A stretch of 64,000 nt of DNA from Sporisorium sorghi (GCA_023212695.1 JALCCG010000006.1:1-64000); one strand, 5' to 3'; shown: positions 47,155 through 57,222, numbered from the stretch's first letter. The notes: generated from the letters alone by a model not told the origin. Numbers and translations are program-made.

Positions 47155-48465
47155 ATGAAGATGAAGAAGTTACTCACGCTAGCTGCAACCTTCACGTTGG
47201 CGTTCTCCATTACAGCATGTGGAGGAAACACAGCTGCTCCTGCTACAGAGGCACCTGCTGAGAATCCACCAGCACAGGAAACGCCGGCTGAAAATACAGA
47301 AGCACAGGAACTTAAGCCAGAAGAAGGCGCTAAATTGATCGTATGGGAAAGCCGGGACGAAAGAGCCTACACGGACGCGGTGGCTAAAGAATTTACCGAG
47401 AAATACGGCGTTGAAGTGACCATCGAAGAATTGTCTCCCACCGATCAAGTAACCAAGCTTGCACAAGACGGTCCATCCGGATTGGGCGCTGACGTAGTAT
47501 TGTTCCCTCACGATAACCTGGGTAAAGCAGTAGCTACAAACCTGGTTCTGCCAAATGACTTTTACGAAGAAAAAACAAAGAGCAGCAACACGGAAGCTGC
47601 CATCCAAGGTGTAAGCTATGACGGCGTTCTGTACGGATACCCGCGCGCTGCTGAAACTTACCTGATGTACTACAACAAGGACTTGGTAAAAGAAGTTCCA
47701 ACATCGATGGAAGAAGTTATCGAATTCAGCAAAACGTTCACCGACAAATCCAAGAACAAATACGGATTTATGTTCGAAACGGGCAACCTGTACTTTGCAT
47801 ATCCGTTCCTTGCTTCCAACGGCGGATACATCTTCGGTAACGGCGGTGCAGATGTCAACGATATCGGTCTTAACAATGACGGCGCGGTTAAGAGTATGGA
47901 AGTATACGCTAGCCTGAAAGAAATTCTTCCCGTTAAATCTGGCGACATTACACCGGATATCAAGCGCGGATTGTTCACAGCCGGCGACCTGGCTATGGAC
48001 ATCAACGGACCTTGGGAACTTGGCGGATACAAAGAAGCGCTTGGCGACAAACTCGGCGTTGCTCCAATCCCAACGATTGGCGGACAGCCTGCCGTATCGT
48101 TCTCCGGTATCAAAGCATGGTACGTAAGCTCATTCTCGAAATATCCGCAAGCGGCTCGTCTGTTCGCTGACTTTGCAACTTCCAAGGAAGCTCAATTGCA
48201 GCTGAGTGCATTGGTTGGATCGGTTCCAACAAACAATGAAGCTCAAGAAGACGATCAAATCAAGAATGACGAGTATGTATCGGCATTCACGGAGCAGTTC
48301 AAATCTTCCCAGCCGATGCCATCCGTTCCTGAAATGGCTAACGTATGGTCTCCTGTAGGCGCTGCACTGGCTGAGATTTGGGATAACAACAAAGACGTTA
48401 AAGAAACACTGGATAAAGCTGTGAGTCAAGTTAAAGATCTTAACAGTGGTGGAGCTGCTAAGTAA
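47155..48465 (+). CDS. Maltodextrin/cyclodextrin-type ABC substrate-binding lipoprotein
   Basis: 436 residues. Lipobox SITAC with Cys22, then a Pro/Ala/Glu-rich linker and a MalE-like fold (AKLIVWESRDERAYTDAVAKEFTEKYGVEVTIEE; GYPRAAETYLMYYNKDLV; DLAMDINGPWELGGYKEAL). The closest type in my judgement is maltose/maltodextrin binding, supported by the nearby CGTase. Start ATG 47155 (ten bases after GAGGGG; an ATG two codons later is possible). Control by LacI-type sites upstream is likely. Confidence 0.9.
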   Translation: MKMKKLLTLAATFTLAFSITACGGNTAAPATEAPAENPPAQETPAENTEAQELKPEEGAKLIVWESRDERAYTDAVAKEFTEKYGVEVTIEELSPTDQVTKLAQDGPSGLGADVVLFPHDNLGKAVATNLVLPNDFYEEKTKSSNTEAAIQGVSYDGVLYGYPRAAETYLMYYNKDLVKEVPTSMEEVIEFSKTFTDKSKNKYGFMFETGNLYFAYPFLASNGGYIFGNGGADVNDIGLNNDGAVKSMEVYASLKEILPVKSGDITPDIKRGLFTAGDLAMDINGPWELGGYKEALGDKLGVAPIPTIGGQPAVSFSGIKAWYVSSFSKYPQAARLFADFATSKEAQLQLSALVGSVPTNNEAQEDDQIKNDEYVSAFTEQFKSSQPMPSVPEMANVWSPVGAALAEIWDNNKDVKETLDKAVSQVKDLNSGGAAK

Positions 48466-48562
48466 TAGCGTTCTTATATAATACGAGAAAGATGAAGAAG
48501 TTCACCCGCCGAACAACCGGCGGGTGATTCCTCGATTATATGGAGAGGAGAATGGAGGGAGC

Positions 48563-49876
48563 ATGCGTCAACATCGTATGACAGCGGCCATATTATCAGC
48601 CATCTGTATGGGTCTGGGTCAGCTTTACAACCGGCAATGGATCAAAGGCGTTCTTTTACTTATCGTAGGTGTATTCAGTCTGTACTACTTCATAAACAAC
48701 CTGGGTGATGCTATCTGGGGAATGATATCGTTAGGGGAACAGGGAAGTCATTTAGAGAAGGTGAACGGCTTAACCCAGATGGTTGCCGGAGATCATTCCA
48801 TCAACCTGTTGATTGAAGGTCTTATCACTTTGATTTTGTTTGCGATTTTTCTGCTTGGTTACTATGCCAATATCAGAAACGCATATAATGCTGGAAAACA
48901 AAGGGAAAAGGGTGTGAAACCCAACAATTTCAGACAGACCCTTTATTATATTTTTGAGTGGAAATTCGCCCAATCATTCCTGACCTTGCCTGCCATCGGT
49001 ATTTTATTCTTTACTGTCATGCCGATTATCTTCATGGTCTTGCTGGCGTTCACGAACTATTCTGCTCCGAACAACCTGCCACCGGCAAATCTGGTAGACT
49101 GGGTTGGTTTCCAAACCTTTACGAATCTGATTGCATTGAAATCGTGGAGCCATACCTTTTTCGGCGTCCTGACCTGGACGATCATTTGGGCGGTGCTTGC
49201 AACGGTAACCACGTATTTTGGCGGGGTGCTCGTTGCACTGCTTATTCAGCAAAAAGGAATTCGCTTCAAAGGCGTATGGCGCGTTATTCTGATCATTCCA
49301 TATGCAATTCCGCAGCTGATTTCATTGCTCGTTATGCGTAATATGTTTAACGGGCAGTTCGGACCGATCAACCAATACTTAAGATATTTCGGTTTGGAAG
49401 GCCTGCCTTGGCTGACAGATCCGATCTGGGCAAAATTCACCGTTATTATCGTAAACATGTGGGTAGGTATACCTGTATCCATGCTCCTGGTCATGAGTGT
49501 CCTGACTACGATTCCGAAGGATCTCTACGAAGCCGCGGACGTGGATGGGGCAACCGGGTTCCAGAAGTTTAAAATCATCACCCTGCCGATGATCATGTTC
49601 TCAACCGCACCGGTTCTGATTACGCAATTCGCCGGTAATATCAACAACTTCAACTTGATCTTCCTCCTGACGAACGGTAACCCGGTTGTGGGAGATTATC
49701 AGTACGCGGGAGCTACGGACCTGCTGGTTACCTGGCTCTACAAGCTGACTTTGGATCAGCAGAGATACAGTATGGCATCGGCAATCGGTATTATCATCTT
49801 CATGATTATTGCGTCCTTCTCGATTTACAATTATCGCCGAACCAGATCATTTAAAGAGGAGGATATGATCCAATAA
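48563..49876 (+). CDS. Maltodextrin-type ABC permease, MalF-like
   Basis: 437 residues. The extra N-terminal part (RMTAAILSAICMGLGQLYNRQWIKGVLLLIVGVFSLYYF) and the two helices before the core make it longer than the usual 300-residue MalF of Gram-positives and resemble MalC/GanP-type permeases. EAA loop YEAADVDGATGFQKFKIITLP. Start ATG 48563 behind GGAGGG. Shares its stop with the next start (TAATG). Confidence 0.93.
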   Translation: MRQHRMTAAILSAICMGLGQLYNRQWIKGVLLLIVGVFSLYYFINNLGDAIWGMISLGEQGSHLEKVNGLTQMVAGDHSINLLIEGLITLILFAIFLLGYYANIRNAYNAGKQREKGVKPNNFRQTLYYIFEWKFAQSFLTLPAIGILFFTVMPIIFMVLLAFTNYSAPNNLPPANLVDWVGFQTFTNLIALKSWSHTFFGVLTWTIIWAVLATVTTYFGGVLVALLIQQKGIRFKGVWRVILIIPYAIPQLISLLVMRNMFNGQFGPINQYLRYFGLEGLPWLTDPIWAKFTVIIVNMWVGIPVSMLLVMSVLTTIPKDLYEAADVDGATGFQKFKIITLPMIMFSTAPVLITQFAGNINNFNLIFLLTNGNPVVGDYQYAGATDLLVTWLYKLTLDQQRYSMASAIGIIIFMIIASFSIYNYRRTRSFKEEDMIQ

Positions 49877-50718
49877 TGGGAATTAAAACGAGAAATGCAA
49901 TTCGCCTGACGGCAAGTTATATTACACTTGTTATCATCGCGATCGGCTGTATTTACCCGGCGCTCTGGATTGTTCTGGCTTCTTTCCGTCCCGGAAAGTC
50001 ATTGTACAGCAAGACTCTGATTCCAGAATCATTTACACTTAGTCACTATAAAGAGTTGTTCACATCCCAAAGCTTCCTGTTTGGTACATGGTATATGAAC
50101 ACATTGAAAATAGCGGTATTCTCCATGATTATCGGGACCATTCTTGTATTGCTTACAAGTTATGCCGTATCCCGCTTCCGGTTTAAGGGTCGGCAAAATG
50201 CACTATCGACCATTCTTGTGCTGGGGATGTTCCCCGGCTTCATGAGTATGATCGCACTGTACATTTTGCTGAACTCTCTGGATCTGCTGAATACACATGC
50301 AGCTATGATTATTGTGTATGCCGCAGGGGCGCCTCTGGGCGGAACGCTGATCATGAAGGGCTTCCTGGATACGATACCGCGAAGCTTGGATGAAGCGGCG
50401 AAAATCGACGGAGCAACCAACTTCCAGATTTTCCGCAGAATCATTCTGCCGTTATCGAAGCCAATGATTACGTATATGGGCTTGACGATGTTTGTTGGAC
50501 CGTGGGTAGACTTTATCTTTGCCAGACTTGTGCTCCGGACTAAAGAAAACTGGACGCTTGCCGTTGGTCTGTGGGATCTCGTCAACTCCACCCAGGACAG
50601 TAACTTTACTCTGTTCGCAGCAGCCTCAGTGCTTATCGCGCTGCCGATCACCATTCTGTTTATCTTCCTGCAGCGTTTGCTGGTGGACGGTATGACGGCA
50701 GGTGCAAGCAAAGGGTAA
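49876..50718 (+). CDS. Maltodextrin-type ABC permease, MalG-like
   Basis: 280 residues, six helices, EAA loop DEAAKIDGATNFQIFRRIILP, ending LLVDGMTAGASKG, the usual MalG C-terminus. Works with the MalF-like protein; no ATPase follows. A terminator at 50766 closes the operon. Confidence 0.94.
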   Translation: MGIKTRNAIRLTASYITLVIIAIGCIYPALWIVLASFRPGKSLYSKTLIPESFTLSHYKELFTSQSFLFGTWYMNTLKIAVFSMIIGTILVLLTSYAVSRFRFKGRQNALSTILVLGMFPGFMSMIALYILLNSLDLLNTHAAMIIVYAAGAPLGGTLIMKGFLDTIPRSLDEAAKIDGATNFQIFRRIILPLSKPMITYMGLTMFVGPWVDFIFARLVLRTKENWTLAVGLWDLVNSTQDSNFTLFAAASVLIALPITILFIFLQRLLVDGMTAGASKG

Positions 50719-50765
50719 CATGCAACGGACTCATCATCAGACCTAAAGATAGACAGAACAGCGAA

Positions 50766-50800
50766 GAGACACAGCCGGTAACCGCTTGCTGTGTCTTTTC
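50766..50800 (+). terminator. Terminator of the maltodextrin importer operon
   Basis: AGACACAGC (50766-50774) pairs with GCTGTGTCT (50788-50796), followed by TTTTC. Confidence 0.8.
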
Positions 50801-50835
50801 GTATTTTATGAATGCTACGCAGGGGGTACATACAT

Positions 50836-52872
50836 ATGAACATGGCAAGGCGCTTTCAATTTAGGGCAGTCGGAATGAAGCTGTTTGTTATCTTTTTTGC
50901 AACAATTGTGCTGTTATCTTCGGCCTTGGGGTTGTTATCGTATTTCATATCCAAGGATACAGTTATGGATCAGGTGTCTGAAGCGACATCGGGTCAGATG
51001 ATGCAGGCGGCGGACAAGCTGGATTTTCTGCTGTCCCAATATGAAGCCACTTCCCGTCAATGGGCGCTGGATACGGTGCTTCGTGAGGATCTGGTTACGG
51101 TCAGTTCTTCAGACATCGGTATTCGGGAGAAAACAGAGGCCGAGAACCGTATCCGTGAGAAACTTAACGGGACGGCCTCTTCGGATGGTCGTATGCAGGG
51201 CATGCGCCTGGTGGCACCCAGTCTAAGTGCACAAGGCTCCTATAATTCTACAGGTTTGTTGGGATTGTCTTCTGCGGACAGCATCAAGTCCAAAATCGAC
51301 CAGATCATTCAAGCTGATGGCGAGCCGGTATGGTTCCCTACGGAAACCAAAGGATTTATGGAGAATGAGAAAAGCCCCACCATGACAATGGGGAGATTGC
51401 TGAAAAACCTCAAAAATCCAAATGCGCAGTACATCCTCCTGATGGATATTAAGGATCAGGCCGTGGGAGAGGTGTTGGCTAATTTAAAAATAGGGCATAA
51501 CGGGCAAATGCGAATTGTTGCCGCAGATAACCGAATCGTACACGATATGGATCCGGCGCAACTAATGCAGCCGTCCACCATTACGGTTCCTGAAGGTGCT
51601 GCAGAAGGAGGGACCTATTATACTTCGAATGAGCAGTTGGTCGTTTATACGCCTCTGAAGACGGCTCCTTGGTACATGGTTGGCTTTGCTCCTGTCAGTG
51701 ATTTCGTGAAGGCTACAGACAAGCTGCTGACCGTAACGCTTGTTGTCATTGCAGCTGCGATTCTGGTTGCAGTGCTGATCGGATACTATATGATGCGCAC
51801 TATCGGCCGTCCACTGAATCAGATGTGCAGTTTGATGGAAGAGGGGGAGCAGGGAAATCTGAGGGTTCGGACAGATTTTCAGCGTGTGGATGAGATTGGC
51901 CGCCTCGGCCACAGCTTCAACCAGATGATGGGGCAAATCTCAGCCCTGGTTGACCAGACGAATGCTTCCGCGAAGGAAGTGCTGGCTACCGCGGAGGAAC
52001 TGGCAGAAGCATCAAGAGGAACCTCACTCACAGCTGGCGAAATTGCGGCAGCGATGGAGCAGATTGCGCAGGGCAGCGGAAGTCTCGCCATGGAAGCCGA
52101 ACGGGAGAATCAGCTGGCCGAGAACATCGGGGTCCAGATGAGCAAGGTTTCAGATTCCAATCAAGTGATCGAGGCTGCAGCGGATCGCGTACTTCGGGTG
52201 ACGGGAGAAGGCGCACTGCATATGGACACTCTGGTAGAGAAATCCACGCGGATCAATCAGGTGAACCGGGCCATCGTTCAGAATGCGGAGAAGCTGAAGG
52301 ATAATACCTCGTCGATTCACAGAATATTGGAACTGATGTCGGAGATTACGCACCAGACCAACGTGTTGTCCATTAACGCTACCATTGAAGCAGCCCGGGC
52401 CGGGGCAGCAGGCAGCGGCTTCATGGTCGTAGCTAATGAGGTGAGAAGCTTGGCGGACCGTTCCAAGGAATCGATCCAGACGGTGGGCGCCATGATCCTG
52501 GATATACGGACGGAAGTGCAGGGCTCCGTCGACGCGTTAACGTCGGCATCGCCGCTCTTTGACGAACAGCTGCATTCGGTACAGGAAGCGCAGGGGGTAT
52601 TCGATAATGTGCGGCACGAGATGGATACCCTCTTAACCGAGATTAGCGAATCGACTCATGCCATAGAGGGCCTGATCGAATCCCAGCTCACCTTGACTGA
52701 CTCCATCTCGGAGGCAAGCTCGATCGTACAAGAGACCAGTGCCGCCACAGAGGAGGTCGCTTCGATGTCATCCGAGCAGTTCAAGGTAAGCGAGAAGCTG
52801 GTTGTTCTGTCCTCGCGATTGGAGGAGCTGTCGGAGAGCTTGCGGCAGTCATTGGTGAAGTTCAGGACGTAA
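50836..52872 (+). CDS. Methyl-accepting chemotaxis protein
   Basis: 678 residues from ATG 50836 (RBS CAGGGGG). TM1 near residues 15-36 (LFVIFFATIVLLSSALGLLSYF), extracellular dCache-type region, TM2 near 297-320 (LLTVTLVVIAAAILVAVLIGYYMM), HAMP, then a coiled cytoplasmic domain with the hairpin tip EITHQTNVLSINATIEAARAG and VANEVRSLADRSKES. It signals to CheA/CheW. Its position between the maltodextrin importer and the CGTase gene suggests a sugar or dextrin stimulus; that is inference. Confidence 0.94.
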   Translation: MNMARRFQFRAVGMKLFVIFFATIVLLSSALGLLSYFISKDTVMDQVSEATSGQMMQAADKLDFLLSQYEATSRQWALDTVLREDLVTVSSSDIGIREKTEAENRIREKLNGTASSDGRMQGMRLVAPSLSAQGSYNSTGLLGLSSADSIKSKIDQIIQADGEPVWFPTETKGFMENEKSPTMTMGRLLKNLKNPNAQYILLMDIKDQAVGEVLANLKIGHNGQMRIVAADNRIVHDMDPAQLMQPSTITVPEGAAEGGTYYTSNEQLVVYTPLKTAPWYMVGFAPVSDFVKATDKLLTVTLVVIAAAILVAVLIGYYMMRTIGRPLNQMCSLMEEGEQGNLRVRTDFQRVDEIGRLGHSFNQMMGQISALVDQTNASAKEVLATAEELAEASRGTSLTAGEIAAAMEQIAQGSGSLAMEAERENQLAENIGVQMSKVSDSNQVIEAAADRVLRVTGEGALHMDTLVEKSTRINQVNRAIVQNAEKLKDNTSSIHRILELMSEITHQTNVLSINATIEAARAGAAGSGFMVVANEVRSLADRSKESIQTVGAMILDIRTEVQGSVDALTSASPLFDEQLHSVQEAQGVFDNVRHEMDTLLTEISESTHAIEGLIESQLTLTDSISEASSIVQETSAATEEVASMSSEQFKVSEKLVVLSSRLEELSESLRQSLVKFRT

Positions 52873-53289
52873 ATAGCTTTGGTTAACCATGTGCATTGCA
52901 TAATGTGAAGGGCGTGCAGCACTTCGCATACGGATCATGCTTCCGATCCCTGTTATCCCCGGAATTCTATTGAAATCATATCTAATGATGAATTCCGGGG
53001 ATAAAGGGGACCACTTCGTTTCTCCAGCATGATTCCGCCTGCTCCGTCGAAGCCTCGCCTCTGTGTATGCATTTCGCTGCACCCTCATTACAATAAAAGC
53101 AATTTATTCTCGGGGTGTGGATATAGAGGGTAAAATAATATCGAGCCGATGAAAGGAAACACCCTCATCGGCTCGTTTTTGTTGTCCGCGGTGCATGTCG
53201 TTAGCTGCACGAAGACCGGCTCCGGGAATAATCCCGGAGCCGGTGGGCTTGATATGGAGTCTGCGAAAATAGCCTAGCCCATTAGGGGC
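52873..53289. other. Convergent gap between chemoreceptor and CGTase genes
   Basis: Three hairpins: TATCCCCGGAATTC/GAATTCCGGGGATA (52954-52967 and 52990-53003, 14-bp perfect arms, no T run); a terminator at 53142-53180; and ACCGGCTCCGGGA/TCCCGGAGCCGGT (53215-53227 and 53232-53244) directly after the CGTase stop. No ORF. Confidence 0.7.
53142..53180. terminator. Terminator between convergent genes
   Basis: CGAGCCGATGA (53142-53152) and TCATCGGCTCG (53165-53175) with five T after it; on the minus strand it is followed by a looser T-rich ATATTATTTTA. It can stop the chemoreceptor transcript and perhaps also the CGTase one. Confidence 0.8.
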
Positions 53290-55431
53290 TTACGGCTGCC
53301 AGTTCACGTTGACCGTGGCCGTACCGCTGGCTGGAGCAGTGAAGCTGTGATTGCTTCCGCCCTCCCATGTTACCGTTGAGCCTTGTTTCTTCAAGAATTT
53401 GAATTCAATGGTTTTGCCGGCAGGTACGCTGACGTCATAATACCAGGTTGGGTACTGGTAGATGACCTGGTTGTACAGCGGGCCGATGGCCTTGGCTGGG
53501 TCCCAGTTACCGAGCTCGCTTACGCTGCCTGAGAGGTACACGTTCTGCCCGAGAGCGGTTGTTGCATTGTTGATCACAAAGCGGACGCTGACCTGATCTC
53601 CGGTCAGTACTTCGAAGTTGTCATACACATTACTTGAAGCGCCACCGCTGTTTGCGATTTTGATGTTATATACGCCACCGGCAACCGCTGGGATTTTCAC
53701 TTTGATCTGCGTATCTTCCCAAGCCGTAATGTTGGCGCCTGTAACGGCTGTCGTTCCGAAGTACACGGTACCCTTGCTTGCGCCGAAGCCGCGGCCGTCA
53801 ATGGTGACGGTTGCGCCCGGTTTTGCCATCATCGGTCCTACATGTCCGATGGTTGGAGCGGTAGTCGCTGTTGTGTACTGCCATACTGCCGTGCCGCCTG
53901 CTGCCAGCGTGAAGTTGGAAGCAGCCCCGCCGGAGCTGACGGTAAGTGAATTACCGTTCAGGAGTCCGCCCAATACATCCGCGTAGTTCCCGGCAGGAAG
54001 CGAGGTGGCCAATCCTGTAATCGAGGCTGGCGTGTTCACGTTACGGTTCACAGCGATGACAGCTACGCTGTTGCCGAATTTGCGTTCATAGATCAGCACA
54101 TCGTTGTTGATCCAACGCTCCTGCGTCGTTCCATAAGCGATAGCCGGGTTGGATTTACGCAGAGGCGCAAGCTTTTGAATCACTTGGTAAGCTGTAGTCG
54201 TTGTGGAGAAAGAAGGGATCCGTGCCCGGTTGTTGGGATCGTTCCCGCCGGCCATATATTGTTCAGTTCCGTAATAGATGGCTGGCACGCCACGGGAAGT
54301 GAGTGTGAAGGCCAGGGCTTGCTCCAGCTTCCGTCGGTTGGCATTGCTGTCGTGGAAACGCTCCATGTCATGGTTGTCGATGAACGTTACCTGATCCTCC
54401 ACTTGGGCATAATCGGTCGCTGAACCCTCCAGCATGGACTTCAGACCGTACATATTGTCCGTGTTGTCTCTGAATACCTGACGAACCTTCTGGGCGAATC
54501 GGAAATCAAGCAGGCTCATGCCGGATTCGTTAGCGAATTTGTGGTTTTCGGCGCTTACTTCATTCACGCCCAGGAACCATTCGCCGAAGGTGAAGACCGG
54601 CTTGTAGTTGTTGACGGTGGCCATGAAACTCTTCTGCCAGCCGAACGGCATGTGCTTCACGGCGTCCATCCGAATGCCGTCAATGCCAAGATCGAGCCAC
54701 ATTTTGACGGCGTCCTTCAGATAGGTGTCCACCGTGCTGTTGTTATGGTTCAGGTCAGCAAGGTCATACAGGTTTTTGTAAATCCCGTTCTCTGTCGTGG
54801 AAAAATCGGTGCCTCCGTTATGGTGGAACAGATTTTGCGTATCGCCTGTGTATCCCCCGAGCAGGGTGCCATTGTTGTACAGCTTGCCGTTCTCTGCGAA
54901 TGAAGGTTGGTCAGAGGAGGCGGGAGAAGTATGGTTAGGAGCAAAGTCAATGATGACTTTAATGTTCTTGGCATGAGCGGCAGCGATAAGATTCTGGAAA
55001 TCGGCAATCGTGCCGTAAGCCGGGTTGATCTTCTTGAAATCTCGGGCCCAATAGCCGTGATAAGCGGTGTTGTTAACACCGGAATAATTGATGACGCTGT
55101 AGATATTCTCAACCGGCTGGGAGATCCAGATGGCGGTAACGCCCATTCCGGTAAGATAGCCGTCGTTGATCTTGTTGATGATTCCTTGCCAGTCACCGCC
55201 GCAGTACAGTCTAAGGTTGGTGCAGGTACCGTCAAAGGCAGACCCGGTCGGGTTGTTGGAAGCATTGCCGTCGGAGAAACGGTCAGTAAAAATCTGATAG
55301 ATGACATCCGTACTGAAATTCTGCTTGTTGGATACCGAAGTATCCGGGGCCGCGTATGCTGGGCCAAACAGGCTCAAGGTAAGGGATAAGCTAAGGGCTA
55401 ACGCGGTGGTCAGTTTGTAAAACTTCTTCAT
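53290..55431 (-). CDS. cgt: Cyclodextrin glucanotransferase, secreted
   Basis: 713 residues. Signal peptide to about residue 27 (AYA). The GH13 catalytic domain has the nucleophile Asp in [16 protein letters not shown], acid/base Glu in FTFGEWFLG and the third Asp in [10 protein letters not shown]. The central aromatic Tyr in [11 protein letters not shown] is typical of CGTases and absent in ordinary alpha-amylases. Domains C, D ([21 protein letters not shown]) and E, a starch-binding CBM20 at the end ([38 protein letters not shown]), complete the five-domain layout. Turns starch into cyclodextrins outside the cell. RBS AGGAGG before ATG 55431. A maltogenic amylase is the less likely alternative. 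Confidence 0.95.
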   Translation of the reverse strand: MKKFYKLTTALALSLSLTLSLFGPAYAAPDTSVSNKQNFSTDVIYQIFTDRFSDGNASNNPTGSAFDGTCTNLRLYCGGDWQGIINKINDGYLTGMGVTAIWISQPVENIYSVINYSGVNNTAYHGYWARDFKKINPAYGTIADFQNLIAAAHAKNIKVIIDFAPNHTSPASSDQPSFAENGKLYNNGTLLGGYTGDTQNLFHHNGGTDFSTTENGIYKNLYDLADLNHNNSTVDTYLKDAVKMWLDLGIDGIRMDAVKHMPFGWQKSFMATVNNYKPVFTFGEWFLGVNEVSAENHKFANESGMSLLDFRFAQKVRQVFRDNTDNMYGLKSMLEGSATDYAQVEDQVTFIDNHDMERFHDSNANRRKLEQALAFTLTSRGVPAIYYGTEQYMAGGNDPNNRARIPSFSTTTTAYQVIQKLAPLRKSNPAIAYGTTQERWINNDVLIYERKFGNSVAVIAVNRNVNTPASITGLATSLPAGNYADVLGGLLNGNSLTVSSGGAASNFTLAAGGTAVWQYTTATTAPTIGHVGPMMAKPGATVTIDGRGFGASKGTVYFGTTAVTGANITAWEDTQIKVKIPAVAGGVYNIKIANSGGASSNVYDNFEVLTGDQVSVRFVINNATTALGQNVYLSGSVSELGNWDPAKAIGPLYNQVIYQYPTWYYDVSVPAGKTIEFKFLKKQGSTVTWEGGSNHSFTAPASGTATVNVNWQP

Positions 55432-55516
55432 TGTATACCTCCTATGTAATTGAGAATGAAATCTGGTTCATCTTGCTAACTGGCTGCTTCAGCATCACCT
55501 CCAACAAAATCGGGCA

Positions 55517-55557
55517 ACAAAAAACCCCGGCATCTCCTGAAGAGAAACCGGGGTTGT
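55517..55557 (-). terminator. Intrinsic terminator inside the CGTase leader
   Basis: On the minus strand AACCCCGG (55555-55548) pairs with CCGGGGTT (55530-55523), with an inner TCTC/GAGA stem, followed by a run of seven U (55524-55518). It lies between the apparent CGTase promoter and its start codon. No minus-strand gene lies upstream that it could serve. Confidence 0.8.
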
Positions 55558-55623
55558 TCCATACCGGTGTGCGGTTACGGAATGCATGGCCCTTAAATTA
55601 TGCGAGTGTTTGATTTCAAAATT

Positions 55624-55653
55624 ATTGTAATTGAAAGCGGATTCAAGTGTCAA
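55624..55653 (-). promoter_or_regulatory. Probable CGTase promoter
   Basis: On the minus strand TTGACA (55653-55648), 18-bp spacer, TACAAT (55629-55624). The predicted transcript starts near 55617, giving a leader of about 185 bases that contains the terminator at 55517-55557. Confidence 0.65.
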
Positions 55654-55726
55654 TATTTAATATCCAATTCAATGGAAATATTTAATGATCCACCATGAAA
55701 TTAAATTTTATAATTTATATTTAATA

Positions 55727-55777
55727 TTGAAACAAAATTTTACAGGCTCTATAATAAGATTTAGGAAACGTTTACAT
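55727..55777 (+). promoter_or_regulatory. Strong promoter with cre-like operator at the start site
   Basis: TTGAAA (55727-55732), 17-bp spacer, TATAAT (55750-55755), then TAGGAAACGTTTACAT (55762-55777), which fits the cre consensus with one mismatch. The site covers the expected transcription start, so a CcpA or LacI-family protein could block it. It drives the serine hydrolase gene; the 55432-55909 gap holds nothing else besides the CGTase promoter and leader. Confidence 0.7.
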
Positions 55778-55909
55778 TTATAAAGGCTTCTCGGCTTCTG
55801 TTTGTATGTCATTAGTATAGATTTTAGAGTTGGATATCTTTCGTTCGGTTGTTTTGATTATAGCTCGTTGTTCAATGGATTTTGTTGTAATGGAGGGGAG
55901 AACTCGGTG

Positions 55910-57049
55910 ATGAATGTGGAAGCTGGTGCAGCGAAGCTAGGATTGGGCATTAGAGGATTGAGAGCGGCATGCGCTGCCGTAGAGCGTGAGATTGCTGCAG
56001 GTACGACACCCGGCGCGGTGCTCGGCATTCTCCACTATGACAGGGACTGGTACTACGCAGCAGGTTATGCCAATCCGAAGCCGATGCAGGGTCAGCCTGT
56101 GTCTACCCGTGAGGACACGTTATATGATTGCGCATCCTTGACCAAGGTGGTAGTCACACTCCCGTTAATTCTGCAACTGATCGATGATGGCGTTCTAACA
56201 TTGACTACAAAAGTGAGTGATATTCTGCCTTCATTCGGTTCGGCCGGTAAAGAAGGGATTACGGTAGGGCAGCTGCTGACACATACTTCCGGGCTTCAGG
56301 CCGATATGAACCTGCATGCCCAGGGCTGGAGCAGAGAGCAGATGTGGGATGCTGTTCTTGCATCGCCGCTCGCTGCCAAACCGAATACTGAAGTGATTTA
56401 CAGTGATCTCGGATATCTCACCCTGGGCCGTATCATTGAGAAGGTGCTGGGTATGCCACTAGATCAGGCGGCAAAACAGCGGGTTTTCGATCCGCTGAAT
56501 ATGCGTCATGCGACATTGACGCCTGATCCGGAACAGACCGAACGCTATGCTGCAACGGAATATGATGAGACCGTACAAGGTCATCTATGCGGAATCGTAC
56601 ATGATGAGAAGGCCCGGGCCTTGGGCGGCATATGCGGCCATGCCGGAATGTTTGCGACCGCAGGCGATCTGCTGTTGTACGCCCGCATGTGGCTTGGACA
56701 GGGGACAATCCCGGCAGCCCCGCATACGGAGGTGACAGGCCATGTATCACGGATTTTATCTCAAGCTGCGGCTGGTACCGCTGTACGTACCCATACAGGG
56801 CATGTTCATGGATCGAACCGCGGTTTGGGCTGGGTCCTGAAAGGGGATAAGATGGATGCTTCCGGGGATTGGATGAGTACGGGCTGTTATGGACATACCG
56901 GATTTACCGGTACCAGCCTGTGGATCGATCCCGAGTTTGATCTCGCGGTCGTTCTGCTCACCAACCGTGTATACGGGGGAAGGAGCACAAGCGTGGCTCA
57001 GCTGCGTGCCCAGGTCCACAATGCTTTGACAGGAGCCGTGGCTAAGTAA
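55910..57049 (+). CDS. Serine hydrolase, class C beta-lactamase family
   Basis: 379 residues. Ser-x-x-Lys in CASLTKVV (near residue 84), Tyr motif YSDLGYLTLG, and HTGFTGTS in the position of the KTG box. No signal peptide is evident, so it is probably cytoplasmic; an esterase or peptidase rather than a true beta-lactamase. Start ATG 55910, nine bases after GGAGGGGAG; GTG 55907 is an alternative. Has its own strong promoter with a catabolite-type operator, which hints at a part in carbon use. Confidence 0.9.
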   Translation: MNVEAGAAKLGLGIRGLRAACAAVEREIAAGTTPGAVLGILHYDRDWYYAAGYANPKPMQGQPVSTREDTLYDCASLTKVVVTLPLILQLIDDGVLTLTTKVSDILPSFGSAGKEGITVGQLLTHTSGLQADMNLHAQGWSREQMWDAVLASPLAAKPNTEVIYSDLGYLTLGRIIEKVLGMPLDQAAKQRVFDPLNMRHATLTPDPEQTERYAATEYDETVQGHLCGIVHDEKARALGGICGHAGMFATAGDLLLYARMWLGQGTIPAAPHTEVTGHVSRILSQAAAGTAVRTHTGHVHGSNRGLGWVLKGDKMDASGDWMSTGCYGHTGFTGTSLWIDPEFDLAVVLLTNRVYGGRSTSVAQLRAQVHNALTGAVAK

Positions 57050-57222
57050 TCAGCGGTAACGGAAGGACAATAATGACACCTTATGGACAGCTGCCAAAGT
57101 TTGATTAGCCTGGGGAATATATATCCAAATCCCGCGAACAAAAGATTGGATTATCCTGTCCCGTTTCACTTCACGTTAATCGGAACGGGACCTATAACGA
57201 GAAATTGAGGAGGGAACACGCT

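Noticed and set aside
53290..55431. Plain alpha-amylase or maltogenic amylase
   Set aside because: The central Tyr of the CGTase active site and the full C-D-E domain set with close match to known CGTases favour CGTase.
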